Source of the DNA: Propionivibrio limicola
Lineage (GTDB): Bacteria > Pseudomonadota > Gammaproteobacteria > Burkholderiales > Rhodocyclaceae
NCBI RefSeq assembly: GCF_009469695.1
Contig: NZ_SSSR01000001.1
Span: forward strand, 248,001 to 312,000
Reading direction: 5' to 3'
DNA: 64,000 nt
Part shown: positions 57,383-64,000 of the stretch, piece by piece
Layout of the letters: each line of letters begins with the position of its first letter
Position numbering within the stretch: position 1 is the stretch's first letter
Notes under the pieces: model-generated
What the model was told of the DNA's origin: nothing
Database searches by the model: none
The model's input: only the letters and a program-made list of their open reading frames with translations
Program-made: the position numbers and the translations under genes

Positions 57383-58261
57383 ATGAGACGAATTGCCCTC
57401 AAAATTGACGTAGACACGTTCCAGGGAACGGCACTTGGCGTGCCAAAACTCCTGGAACTGCTTCAGCGCCACAACGCAAAAGCGTCTTTCTTTTTTTCAC
57501 TAGGCCCTGACCACAGCGGACGCGAATCCCGTTCCGAGAGCCTTGTCCGATTCCATGGGCTCAGCACACGTCTTTACGGACGCTTCCTGCCGGGGCCGGC
57601 AATCGGAACGCGCTGCGCCACGATTCTCCGATCAACCCAAGAGGCCGGATTCGAAGCGGGAATCCATGCTTGGGATCGCGCAAAATGGGAAAAAAGAATC
57701 CAGACGGCCGACAACACCTGGGTTGAAGCTGCAATGTGCCAGGCTTGCGCCCGCTTTGAAGAGATTTTTTCCGTCCCGGCCAAATCGCACGCAGCCGCCG
57801 GATGGCGCATGAACCGGCACGCACTGCGCCTCACCCAGCGCCTCGGCTTCGCCTACGCCAGTGATTGCCGCGGCGACCACCCCTTCATTCCGGTCATCGA
57901 CGGCGAGATAGTCACCTGTCCGCAGTTGCCGACAACCCTGCCGACAATCGATGAAATACTCGTTCTGGAGCCCGGCTTTTCGCCCGATCAAGCCGTTGAC
58001 CGCCTTTTCCAACTCTCGAACGCGATCGCCAGCGACCACGTATTCACCCTCAGAGCGGAACTCGAAGGCTTGCAGTTCTTCAGTTCTTTTGAACGCCTGA
58101 TTACGACGTGGGTCGACAACGGTTTTCAACTCGTTGCCCTGGAAGAGATCGCAGCAACGCTCGACAAAAAAACGCTACCTCGCCACACCGTCGTCTTTTC
58201 TGAACACCCGGGGCGCAAAGGATTGCGTTTAACGCAAGGCCCCTTGTTCTTGCAAGCATAA
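57383..58261 (+). CDS. ArnD-like polysaccharide deacetylase/deformylase
   Basis: 292 residues of the NodB-type deacetylase fold, closest to ArnD, which deformylates the undecaprenyl-linked 4-formamido-arabinose used to modify lipid A. The N-terminus matches the ArnD pattern (RIALKIDVDTFQGTALGVPK, KASFFFSLGPDHSGRE), with the metal-binding aspartates. The HAWD motif (GIHAWDRAKWEKR), AAGWRMNRHALRL and YASDCRGDHPFIP follow. No other arn genes are present here, so the substrate may differ or the pathway may be scattered. Confidence 0.82.
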   Translation: MRRIALKIDVDTFQGTALGVPKLLELLQRHNAKASFFFSLGPDHSGRESRSESLVRFHGLSTRLYGRFLPGPAIGTRCATILRSTQEAGFEAGIHAWDRAKWEKRIQTADNTWVEAAMCQACARFEEIFSVPAKSHAAAGWRMNRHALRLTQRLGFAYASDCRGDHPFIPVIDGEIVTCPQLPTTLPTIDEILVLEPGFSPDQAVDRLFQLSNAIASDHVFTLRAELEGLQFFSSFERLITTWVDNGFQLVALEEIAATLDKKTLPRHTVVFSEHPGRKGLRLTQGPLFLQA

Positions 58262-58263
58262 AA

Positions 58264-58286
58264 AAGAGCGGCTACTCGCCGCTCTT
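58264..58286 (-). terminator. Terminator of the Bax-inhibitor-like gene
   Basis: AAGAGCGGC/GCCGCTCTT stem (9 bp) with loop TACTC. On the minus strand a T-run follows. It also lies just after the ArnD-like stop on the plus strand. Confidence 0.8.
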
Positions 58287-58314
58287 GCTGACTACGATTG
58301 CAACCTCTGAAATC

Positions 58315-59010
58315 TCAGTCCCGCTCCCCCGTGAGTGCCATCAGAAGATTAAGGAGATGGACAAAGAGGTTGTAGATATCCAGATAGACGGCAAGCGTCG
58401 CCGTAATGTAATTATCCTCGCCCCCATTCACGATCCGGCTGATATCGAAGAGGATGTATCCAGAGAAAAGAAGTACCGCAACACCGGAAATCGCCAGTGA
58501 CAACGCCGGAATCTGGAAGAAGATGTTGGCCACCATGGCAAGCAGCACGACGACAAGGCCGATAAACAGGAACTTGCCAAGAAAGCTGAAATCCCTCTTC
58601 GTCACGGTGGCGATACCCGCCAGCGCAAAAAAGATCGCCCCCGTACCGCCCGCTGCCGTCGCAATCATCGAAGCCCCGTTGGAAAAACCCAACGCAACCT
58701 GAAGAATGCGCGAAAGCATCAACCCCATGAAAAAGGTGAAACCGAGCAGCAAAACGACGCCCATGCCGCTATTTTTCGTCCGCTCAATCCCCCACATGAA
58801 CCCGAAGGCAACGCCAAGGAAAAGAAGGAAGGAAATCAGCGGGCTACCGGCAAAAAATGTAAAGCCAGCCTGCACCCCCACGACGGCACCAATTACCGTC
58901 GGAAGCATCGACAGCGCCAGCAACATATAGGTGTTACGCAAAACCCTATTATGTTGCAACGAAAGTTCCTGGGTAACCTGACCAGTCATGTGAACCTGAG
59001 GTTGCATCAT
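58315..59010 (-). CDS. Bax inhibitor-1 family inner-membrane protein (YccA/YbhL-like)
   Basis: 231 residues from the ATG at 59010 (GGGAG site just upstream; the next codon is also ATG). Seven hydrophobic segments run from YMLLALSMLPTVIGAVVG to LDIYNLFVHLLNLLMAL. The family patterns are present: GFTFFMGLMLSRIL, the middle GGTGAIFFALAG, and the C-terminal FDISRIVNGGEDNYITATLA with its aspartate pair. E. coli YccA modulates the FtsH protease; other members leak calcium or protons. Which applies here is unknown. Confidence 0.88.
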   Translation of the reverse strand: MMQPQVHMTGQVTQELSLQHNRVLRNTYMLLALSMLPTVIGAVVGVQAGFTFFAGSPLISFLLFLGVAFGFMWGIERTKNSGMGVVLLLGFTFFMGLMLSRILQVALGFSNGASMIATAAGGTGAIFFALAGIATVTKRDFSFLGKFLFIGLVVVLLAMVANIFFQIPALSLAISGVAVLLFSGYILFDISRIVNGGEDNYITATLAVYLDIYNLFVHLLNLLMALTGERD

Positions 59011-59132
59011 TTTCTCCCGCAAAAAGAATAAATTAAGCGTACGTAAGACTAATTAAGAAAGGAATAAGTTTCAAGAATAACCGACTGACTCGAAACAAAC
59101 GATCGCAATGACTCCTCGACGAACCAACGTGG

Positions 59133-59138
59133 TATCAT
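59133..59138 (+). promoter_or_regulatory. -10 element of the tRNA-Ser promoter
   Basis: TATCAT followed by a GC-rich discriminator (CGCGCCGC), typical of stable RNA promoters, about 28 bp before the tRNA. The -35 is not clear. Confidence 0.45.
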
Positions 59139-59166
59139 TCGCGCCGCTGCAAAGGCAGCCTTCATC

Positions 59167-59256
59167 GGAAGCGTGGCAGAGTGGTTGAATGCACCGGTCT
59201 TGAAAACCGGCGTTGGTTTACGCCAACCGTGAGTTCGAATCTCACCGCTTCCGCCA
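59167..59256 (+). tRNA. tRNA-Ser (anticodon TGA)
   Basis: A 90-nt class II tRNA with encoded CCA. The acceptor stem is GGAAGCG/CGCTTCC with discriminator G. The anticodon stem CCGGT/ACCGG encloses CTTGAAA with anticodon TGA (reads UCA and UCG-family serine codons). A long variable arm (GTTGG-TTTAC-GCCAAC region) and a GTTCGAATC T-loop complete it. Confidence 0.96.
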
Positions 59257-59336
59257 GCCGCCTGCGCCTTGATACTCTCTCCCGCAACGCAGTCTTATTT
59301 GACTTGCCGCCCCAGGCAACTCCAAACGAGGTCGAA

Positions 59337-59642
59337 ATGTTCTGCGCGACCACTTTCTCGCGACCGCTGACAGCATTTGCGCTTGGTATTGCGCTGGTTT
59401 TGGGCACACAAAGCTCATTCGCGATCCCGAAGGCTGCAGAGTCCCCCGATGCCCCGGTGACCCAAGGCACTAACCTGCTGGCAGAGAAGCCCTCTCCCAA
59501 ACAACAGGCATCTGCCGCCCCCACTCGCCCCGCCGCTTCAGCCGGTTCTCTGCGTAAATCGAAGACAAGATCAACAAAGAAAACCCAAACTGTCGCCCGG
59601 CAAAAGCAATCAGATCGTACCTCCGCGAAGAAACGCCGCTAA
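59337..59642 (+). CDS. Small secreted basic protein
   Basis: 101 residues from the ATG at 59337 (GAGG five bases upstream). A signal peptide (PLTAFALGIALVLGTQSSFA) is followed by a low-complexity mature part rich in Ala, Pro, Ser and Thr, ending in a strongly basic tail (KSKTRSTKKTQTVARQKQ). No domain is recognised. It starts 80 bp after the tRNA gene. It could bind an anionic polymer; this is a guess from charge only. Confidence 0.6.
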   Translation: MFCATTFSRPLTAFALGIALVLGTQSSFAIPKAAESPDAPVTQGTNLLAEKPSPKQQASAAPTRPAASAGSLRKSKTRSTKKTQTVARQKQSDRTSAKKRR

Positions 59643-59697
59643 CACACCGTCGCGAGCGTAGGAATATCCAAACATCGGCTGCATCAACCTGCTCAAT

Positions 59698-60153
59698 ATG
59701 CCAAAAATCAATCTTCACCGGTTTCTCAGCGCTGTTTTCATGCTGTTGCTGCAACTCCCCGCCATAAGTCGAGCCGAGGGGCCACGGATGGAACTGACAG
59801 CCGGTTTCCACCGAATCGAGGCTGAAATTGCCGCCGACCAGGCCAGCCGGATGCAGGGGCTCATGCACCGGCAAAGCCTGCCTGTTAATCAAGGAATGCT
59901 TTTCGTGTTCACGCGCAAGGACCGCCATTGCATGTGGATGCGCAACACACTGATCCCGCTGTCCGTCGCTTTTCTTGATGACGACGGGAAGATTCTGAAC
60001 ATTGAGAACATGCAACCGAACACCGAGAGCAACCATTGCGCAAGCGCTCCTGCACAGTTTGCATTGGAAATGAACCATGGCTGGTTTGCGCAGAAGGGGC
60101 TGAAACCGGGGCAGAAAATAGGTGGCGTTGAAAAGTCGCCGCGCCCCTACTAA
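59698..60153 (+). CDS. DUF192 family secreted protein
   Basis: 151 residues. A signal peptide (FLSAVFMLLLQLPAISRA) precedes a DUF192 domain: QASRMQGLMHRQSLPVNQGM, FVFTRKDRHCMWMRNTLIPL, AFLDDDGKI, NHCASAPAQFALEMNHGWF. The family is widespread and uncharacterised, probably acting in the periplasm. It lies between the small basic protein gene and ubiC. Confidence 0.85.
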   Translation: MPKINLHRFLSAVFMLLLQLPAISRAEGPRMELTAGFHRIEAEIAADQASRMQGLMHRQSLPVNQGMLFVFTRKDRHCMWMRNTLIPLSVAFLDDDGKILNIENMQPNTESNHCASAPAQFALEMNHGWFAQKGLKPGQKIGGVEKSPRPY

Positions 60154-60168
60154 TAGTTACCGGCAAAC

Positions 60169-60723
60169 ATGCCCGGCGGACGACGAACAAACTGGCTAAG
60201 CAAGCCTTTCCCCCAGTCCCAAACAGCCCCCTCTGCCTGGCTACGTGACCGGGGCTCCCTGACCAAACGCCTTCAAACAAAGGGGGCGTTCTCGGTTCAC
60301 CTGATAACGCAAGGCCTCTCGCTTCCCACCGACGACGAAGCCTTCCTTTTAGGCCTTCCTCCCCGCAAGCGCGTTTGGGTCCGCGAAGTCGAGCTGTACT
60401 GCAACGGCAAAGCGCTTGTCTTTGCACACACGATCATGCCTTGCCGACCACGCGGCCCGCTCAACCGCTGGTTCGCCCGCCTTGGTAACCGTTCGCTTGG
60501 CGCGCTTCTCTTCACGCACCCGGGATTCCAGCGGGGCGAGCTCGGTTATACCGCCATCGACCGCCACCACCCCCTTTTTGCTCACGCCGCCAGCACCTTG
60601 TACCCCGAAGGATTGCCGCTTGGGCACTCGGCAAAGCTGTGGGCAAGGCGATCGCGCTTCGTCTATAAGACGCAAACCATCCTGGTAACGGAAATTTACT
60701 CTCCGGCCATTGCTTCGATCTGA
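60169..60723 (+). CDS. ubiC: Chorismate lyase UbiC
   Basis: Cleaves chorismate to 4-hydroxybenzoate and pyruvate, the first committed step of ubiquinone synthesis. 184 residues. Family features are SAWLRDRGSLTKRLQ, the active-site arginine in RVWVREVELYCNG, FAHTIMP, and RRSRFVYKTQTILVTEIYSP near the C-terminus with the conserved glutamate. It starts 15 bp after the DUF192 gene. The ubiA gene often found next to it is absent. Confidence 0.88.
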   Translation: MPGGRRTNWLSKPFPQSQTAPSAWLRDRGSLTKRLQTKGAFSVHLITQGLSLPTDDEAFLLGLPPRKRVWVREVELYCNGKALVFAHTIMPCRPRGPLNRWFARLGNRSLGALLFTHPGFQRGELGYTAIDRHHPLFAHAASTLYPEGLPLGHSAKLWARRSRFVYKTQTILVTEIYSPAIASI

Positions 60724-60750
60724 TCGCAGCCTCGCGCTCGCCAATAAAAG

Positions 60751-61092
60751 CTACGCCTTCCTGACAAATTCCGACTTCAGCTGCATCGCCCCGAAGCCGT
60801 CAATCTTGCAGTCGATATCATGATCGCCTTCGATCAACCGGATGTTTTTCACTTTCGTGCCGATTTTGATGACAGAGGACGAACCTTTAACCTTGAGATC
60901 CTTGATAACTGTCACCGCATCGCCGTCGTGAAGCTCATTGCCTGACGCATCGCGAACCACTCGCTGCTCGCTGGCGTTTTCTTCTGCCGCCTCCTTCGCC
61001 CATTCGTGGCCGCATTCGGGGCATATCAGCATAGCGCCATCTTCGTAAGTAAATCCTGAACCGCATTTCGGACACTGGGGAAAATCGCTCAT
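60751..61092 (-). CDS. yjdM: Zinc-ribbon protein YjdM/PhnA
   Basis: 113 residues from the ATG at 61092, which has an AAAGGA site; an in-frame extension to 61170 lacks support. An N-terminal zinc ribbon ([28 protein letters not shown] is the segment; four Cys) is followed by the SH3-like PhnA domain ([49 protein letters not shown]). Despite the old name it is not known to act in phosphonate breakdown. It converges with ubiC. Confidence 0.9.
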   Translation of the reverse strand: MSDFPQCPKCGSGFTYEDGAMLICPECGHEWAKEAAEENASEQRVVRDASGNELHDGDAVTVIKDLKVKGSSSVIKIGTKVKNIRLIEGDHDIDCKIDGFGAMQLKSEFVRKA

Positions 61093-61539
61093 ACAAAATC
61101 CTTTCAATAGCCAATTGGCAACCATGCGCCCCAAAACCGGGCGCAAAAAAGCGCGGAAGGATAGCACCATGCCCCCCGGCCAGAGCGAATTCTTTTCGAC
61201 AACCGCAAACCAGACATCTATTCATATAGAACAGCCGATATTCTTACCGAAGCAAAAAAGCTCGACACATTGCCCACCCATCTATAGAATCGCGCCCTTC
61301 GCGTTAAAAAACGTGAAAAACGCGCTTCGCGAACCTGGCCGCATTTCAAAGCCCTCCTGCCTTCTGGTGCATACGACAAGCACCGTCCTGGCACAAAGCT
61401 TTTGTGCCGAAAAGTCCTGAATTCTCTCGCCTTCCCGGGCCGAGTTTTTCGTCGCTATTTCGTTGGTTGGCGTTGCACTTCATTGCGATCGCCTCCTGTC
61501 CCGCAGGAAGCGTCACGCTAACTTTCCTGAAAGAACGAC
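61093..61539 (+). other. 447-bp intergenic region ahead of the RhlE-type helicase gene
   Basis: No convincing gene. It contains a perfect hairpin GGCACAAA/TTTGTGCC (61390-61408) near its 3' half and AT-rich stretches near 61220-61260 that could hold promoters for the two divergent genes. If transcription starts early, the helicase mRNA would have a long leader, as some cold-induced helicase genes do. Confidence 0.4.
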
Positions 61540-63030
61540 ATGACTTTTGCAGAACTTGGCCTTCACGACACCCTTTTGAAAACACTGATCGAATCCGGCT
61601 ACACCGAACCGACAGACGTACAAGCACAGGCAATTCCCGCCGCGCTCGAAAAACGCGACCTGATGGTTTCCTCGCAGACCGGATCGGGCAAAACCGCCGC
61701 CTTCATGCTGCCCGCCCTACATCACCTGGCTACACAGGAACGCCGCCCCTTCGTACCGCCGCTCCGCCGCACCCCGAATCAGGAGCGCCAATCTGCCCGC
61801 GCACGTGGCAAAGAACGGCCACGTTTCCAGACAGCCTTCCCGCGCGTCCTGGTTCTGGCGCCTACCCGCGAACTGGCGCTGCAGGTTACGGCCGCCACCG
61901 ACAAATATGCGCACGAAATTCGCCACCTCAAAGCCGTCGCGATCCTCGGCGGCATGCCCTATCCGAAGCAGATGGAACTGCTGGCGCGCAATCCGGAAAT
62001 TTTGGTCGCCACTCCCGGTCGCCTGATTGACCATATGGAGTCGGGAAAAATCGACTTCTCCGAACTCCAGATGCTCGTGCTCGACGAAGCGGACCGGATG
62101 CTCGACATGGGTTTCATCGACGACATCGAAAAAATCGTCGCCGCCACGCCCGAAAGCCGCCAGACCATGCTCTTTTCCGCGACGCTCGATGGCGCGGTTG
62201 GTCAAATCGCCCGCCGCATCACGCGCGATGCGCTGCTGATTCAGGTGGCCGCCTCCCACGCGAAACACGAGAATATCGAACAGCGTCTGCATTTCGTAGA
62301 CGACCTCTCGCACAAGAACCGCCTGCTGGATCACTTGCTGCGTGACGCCGCCATCGACCAGGCCGTCGTATTCACCGCAACCAAGCGCGATGCCGACACC
62401 CTGACCGACCGCCTGAACATCGCCGGTTTCAACGCGGCGGCGCTGCATGGCGACATGCACCAAGGCGCACGCAACCGTACTCTCACCGCACTGCGCCGCG
62501 GTCAAGTGCGTATTCTGGTTGCCACCGACGTGGCCGCTCGCGGGATTGATGTGCCGACGATCACTCACGTCATCAACTACGATCTGCCGAAATTTGCCGA
62601 AGACTACGTGCATCGCATCGGTCGCACCGGTCGTGCCGGGCGGAACGGCCTCGCCATCTCGCTCGTCAATCACGCAGAACACTTCTCGGTGCGCAAAATC
62701 GAACGCTTCACCAAGCAAACGATCCCGGTCGAAACCGTTGCCGGACACGAGCCTACGCGCCCGATGCCAAACCGAAGCACGCGTCCAAACGGCGCACCGA
62801 ATAACCGCCCGCCTCGCAAACCCAACGGCCAACGCGGCCAGCGCACTTTCAGCAATGAGAGCCATGGCAAACAGAATGATCGTCATGAGAGCCGTTCGCC
62901 CAGACAGGAAGGATTCGCCCAAGATGCAAACTCTTTCGCGAACACTCCACGCCGCGACGACGGTTTCAGCGCGCGAAACGGACGTCCGGCGGCCGCGGCG
63001 GCAAACAACCGCGGCAACCGTAAATGGTGA
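61540..63030 (+). CDS. rhlE: DEAD-box RNA helicase RhlE-like
   Basis: 496 residues. All motifs are present: Q motif (YTEPTDVQAQAIP), SQTGSGKT (45-52), APTREL (107-112), TPGRLIDHM, DEADRMLDMG, SATL, VFTATKRDADTL, RGIDVPTITHVINYD and HRIGRTGRAGRNG. A charged insert of about 30 residues (70-98, rich in Arg and Pro) lies between motifs I and Ia. The C-terminal tail after about 400 is disordered, basic and rich in Asn, Arg and Gly, likely binding RNA. Probable roles are ribosome assembly and RNA turnover. Confidence 0.92.
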   Translation: MTFAELGLHDTLLKTLIESGYTEPTDVQAQAIPAALEKRDLMVSSQTGSGKTAAFMLPALHHLATQERRPFVPPLRRTPNQERQSARARGKERPRFQTAFPRVLVLAPTRELALQVTAATDKYAHEIRHLKAVAILGGMPYPKQMELLARNPEILVATPGRLIDHMESGKIDFSELQMLVLDEADRMLDMGFIDDIEKIVAATPESRQTMLFSATLDGAVGQIARRITRDALLIQVAASHAKHENIEQRLHFVDDLSHKNRLLDHLLRDAAIDQAVVFTATKRDADTLTDRLNIAGFNAAALHGDMHQGARNRTLTALRRGQVRILVATDVAARGIDVPTITHVINYDLPKFAEDYVHRIGRTGRAGRNGLAISLVNHAEHFSVRKIERFTKQTIPVETVAGHEPTRPMPNRSTRPNGAPNNRPPRKPNGQRGQRTFSNESHGKQNDRHESRSPRQEGFAQDANSFANTPRRDDGFSARNGRPAAAAANNRGNRKW

Positions 63031-63118
63031 CCGCTAGGCAGCCAAACCAGCGGAATGCAGAAACCCATGCACAAGGCATTTAATCTGCAAAAACAGCTGC
63101 CCAGCCAAGGACTCGTCC

Positions 63119-63127
63119 TGATATAAT
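63119..63127 (+). promoter_or_regulatory. Extended -10 promoter upstream of the repeat lipoprotein gene
   Basis: TGATATAAT is a perfect extended -10 (TGn plus TATAAT at 63122-63127). No good -35 is seen 17 bp upstream, which fits an extended -10 promoter. It lies about 93 bp before the start codon. Confidence 0.55.
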
Positions 63128-63219
63128 TTTCAGCTGTCTGGCGGCTCCGCCGGTCAACCAATCACAGGATTGTGCGTTGGATACTTGCTGTTATTTTTTT
63201 ACTGATAGGAATGATCAAC

Positions 63220-63477
63220 ATGAAGAACTCGCTCCTCCTCGCCGCTCTGGTAGCCCTGACCCTCTCCGCTTGCAGCAAGCAAGAAGAAGCCGCTCCGGCC
63301 GCTCCTGAAGCTCCTGCTGCTGCTCCGGCTCCTGAAGCCGCTGCTCCGGCTGCTGACGCTGCTGCTCCGGCTGCTGACGCTGCTGCTCCGGCCGCCGACG
63401 CTGCTGCTCCGGCTGCTGACGCTGCTGCTCCGGCCGCCCCGGCCGCCGACGCTGCTGCTCCGGCTGCTGCCAAGTAA
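63220..63477 (+). CDS. Small lipoprotein with PAADAA repeats
   Basis: 85 residues from the ATG at 63220 (AGGA nine bases upstream). A lipoprotein signal (SLLLAALVALTLSAC, Cys17 by count) is followed by SKQEEAAP and then almost only Ala, Pro, Glu and Asp. The unit AAPAAD recurs about five times, coded by near-identical 18-bp repeats, so its length may vary between strains. Similar Ala/Pro-rich lipoproteins occur in betaproteobacteria with no known function. A strong terminator follows. Confidence 0.8.
   Translation: MKNSLLLAALVALTLSACSKQEEAAPAAPEAPAAAPAPEAAAPAADAAAPAADAAAPAADAAAPAADAAAPAAPAADAAAPAAAK
63310..63470 (+). repeat. Tandem 18-bp coding repeats
   Basis: GCTGCTCCGGCTGCTGAC and close variants recur in tandem, in frame, encoding AAPAAD inside the small lipoprotein. 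The copies differ by a few C/T changes. Confidence 0.8.
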
Positions 63478-63495
63478 GAAATTCAGCTTTCTTGC

Positions 63496-63524
63496 AAAAA
63501 AAGCCGGCGCTTGCCGGCTTTTTT
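63496..63524 (+). terminator. Rho-independent terminator after the repeat lipoprotein gene
   Basis: GCCGGC/GCCGGC stem with loop GCTT, extended by seven A on one side and six T on the other. It can act on both strands. Confidence 0.9.
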
Positions 63525-63542
63525 ACGTCCAGGACTTGGGGA

Positions 63543-64000
63543 TCAAACCAACTGGCGCCAACCAAATCCACCACCTTGGTCGGCAACATCAATCCACTGT
63601 TCGGCACAGCCCAACGCCCCCGCCAAAGCCGTAGCCGCGAGATGCGGCCGGTTATTCTGCTCGCTCAGATGAGCGGCCACAACATGTTGCAGACGACCTG
63701 TCTCGATTCCCTGTAGCAAAGCAGCCGCCTGGGCATTGTCGAGGTGGCCATAATTGCCTGCGATGCGCCGTTTGAGCACAGCCGGATAATCCGAAGACGC
63801 CAGCAAATCCGGGTCGTGATTGCATTCGAGAACCAGCGCATCACAGTGGTCCAGCATTTGAACCACATGTGGCGTCACTGTTCCAGCATCCGTGAGCACC
63901 CCAAGACGATGATTGCCATCGGAGAACACGAACTGCACCGGCTCGCGGGCATCATGGGGAACGGGAAACGGAAAAATTTCCAGATCGCCAATGGAAAAGC
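63543..64000 (-). CDS. Metallo-beta-lactamase-fold hydrolase (YycJ/WalJ-like), C-terminal part
   Basis: The C-terminal ~152 residues are visible; the N-terminus with the HxHxDH motif lies beyond the right edge. Visible are FPVPHDAREPVQFVF, a metal-ligand histidine context typical of the YycJ/PhnP-type group, then GVLTDAGTVTPHVVQML, LVLECNHDPDLL, a GHLDNAQAAALL histidine, and VVAAHLSEQNNRPHLA. Members are phosphodiesterases or nucleases; WalJ-type proteins are linked to DNA repair. The substrate is not predictable here. Confidence 0.82.
   Translation of the reverse strand, partial: FSIGDLEIFPFPVPHDAREPVQFVFSDGNHRLGVLTDAGTVTPHVVQMLDHCDALVLECNHDPDLLASSDYPAVLKRRIAGNYGHLDNAQAAALLQGIETGRLQHVVAAHLSEQNNRPHLAATALAGALGCAEQWIDVADQGGGFGWRQLV

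Noticed and set aside
63310-63470. Tandem repeats resembling a CRISPR array
   Set aside because: The repeats are contiguous, in frame and lack unique spacers; they encode the AAPAAD units of a lipoprotein.

Overview
The window reads as a chromosomal segment of a betaproteobacterium, most likely of the Rhodocyclales/Zoogloeaceae-Azonexaceae group. This is inferred from the gene set and order: gltA-sdhE-gntR|mdh, nadK-recN|hrcA-hemH, grpE-dnaK-dnaJ, alaA-type aminotransferase-hom-thrC, a korABC 2-oxoglutarate:NADP+ oxidoreductase of the kind described in Azoarcus, and a PEP-CTERM exosortase substrate. Genes are dense, GC-rich and intact. I see no insertion sequence, prophage, CRISPR array or rRNA. 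One tRNA (tRNA-Ser, anticodon TGA) is present.

Layout. 1-4.8 kb: TCA-cycle block (gltA truncated by the window edge, sdhE, GntR regulator, divergent mdh, CitE-like lyase, MazG-like pyrophosphohydrolase). The sdhCDAB genes usually found between gntR and sdhE in related bacteria are absent here. 4.8-9.6 kb: rlmJ, a nitronate monooxygenase-like flavoprotein, a divergent FolE, an RluA-type pseudouridine synthase, an HMG-CoA lyase. 9.7-14.5 kb: korC-korA-korB, translationally coupled. 14.7-24.2 kb: HAD phosphatase, rsmJ, acnB, S4 protein, YkgJ-type protein, TrmB-like methyltransferase, dusC, recN, nadK. 24.4-33 kb: hrcA-hemH, an EF-hand-like protein convergent with a kinase/cNMP-domain fusion, then grpE-dnaK-dnaJ with two sigma32 promoters and terminators.

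33-46 kb is the most unusual part. A c-di-GMP-I (GEMM) riboswitch lies in a 778-bp gap ahead of a secreted subtilase that also has its own sigma54-type promoter. A PEP-CTERM protein with a second sigma54-type promoter faces it. Behind that comes a nine-gene hybrid type II secretion/type IV pilus-like operon: gspG, gspF, gspE, PilM/N/O-position proteins, a GspC/PilP-like protein, a lipoprotein secretin with a cohesin-like C-terminus, and three further pseudopilins, the last lacking Glu5. Together this suggests an envelope/biofilm-linked export locus under c-di-GMP and sigma54 control. That link is inference from position.

46-64 kb: cysS; a TPR protein and an L,D-transpeptidase sharing a C-terminal NTF2-like domain, followed by ppiA, ppiB, lpxH and nadC; convergent thrC, hom and aminotransferase; an Mth938-domain protein, an ArnD-like deformylase, a Bax-inhibitor-1 membrane protein, tRNA-Ser, small secreted proteins, ubiC, a YjdM/PhnA zinc-ribbon protein, an RhlE-type helicase, an Ala/Pro-repeat lipoprotein and a truncated metallo-beta-lactamase-fold hydrolase at the right edge.
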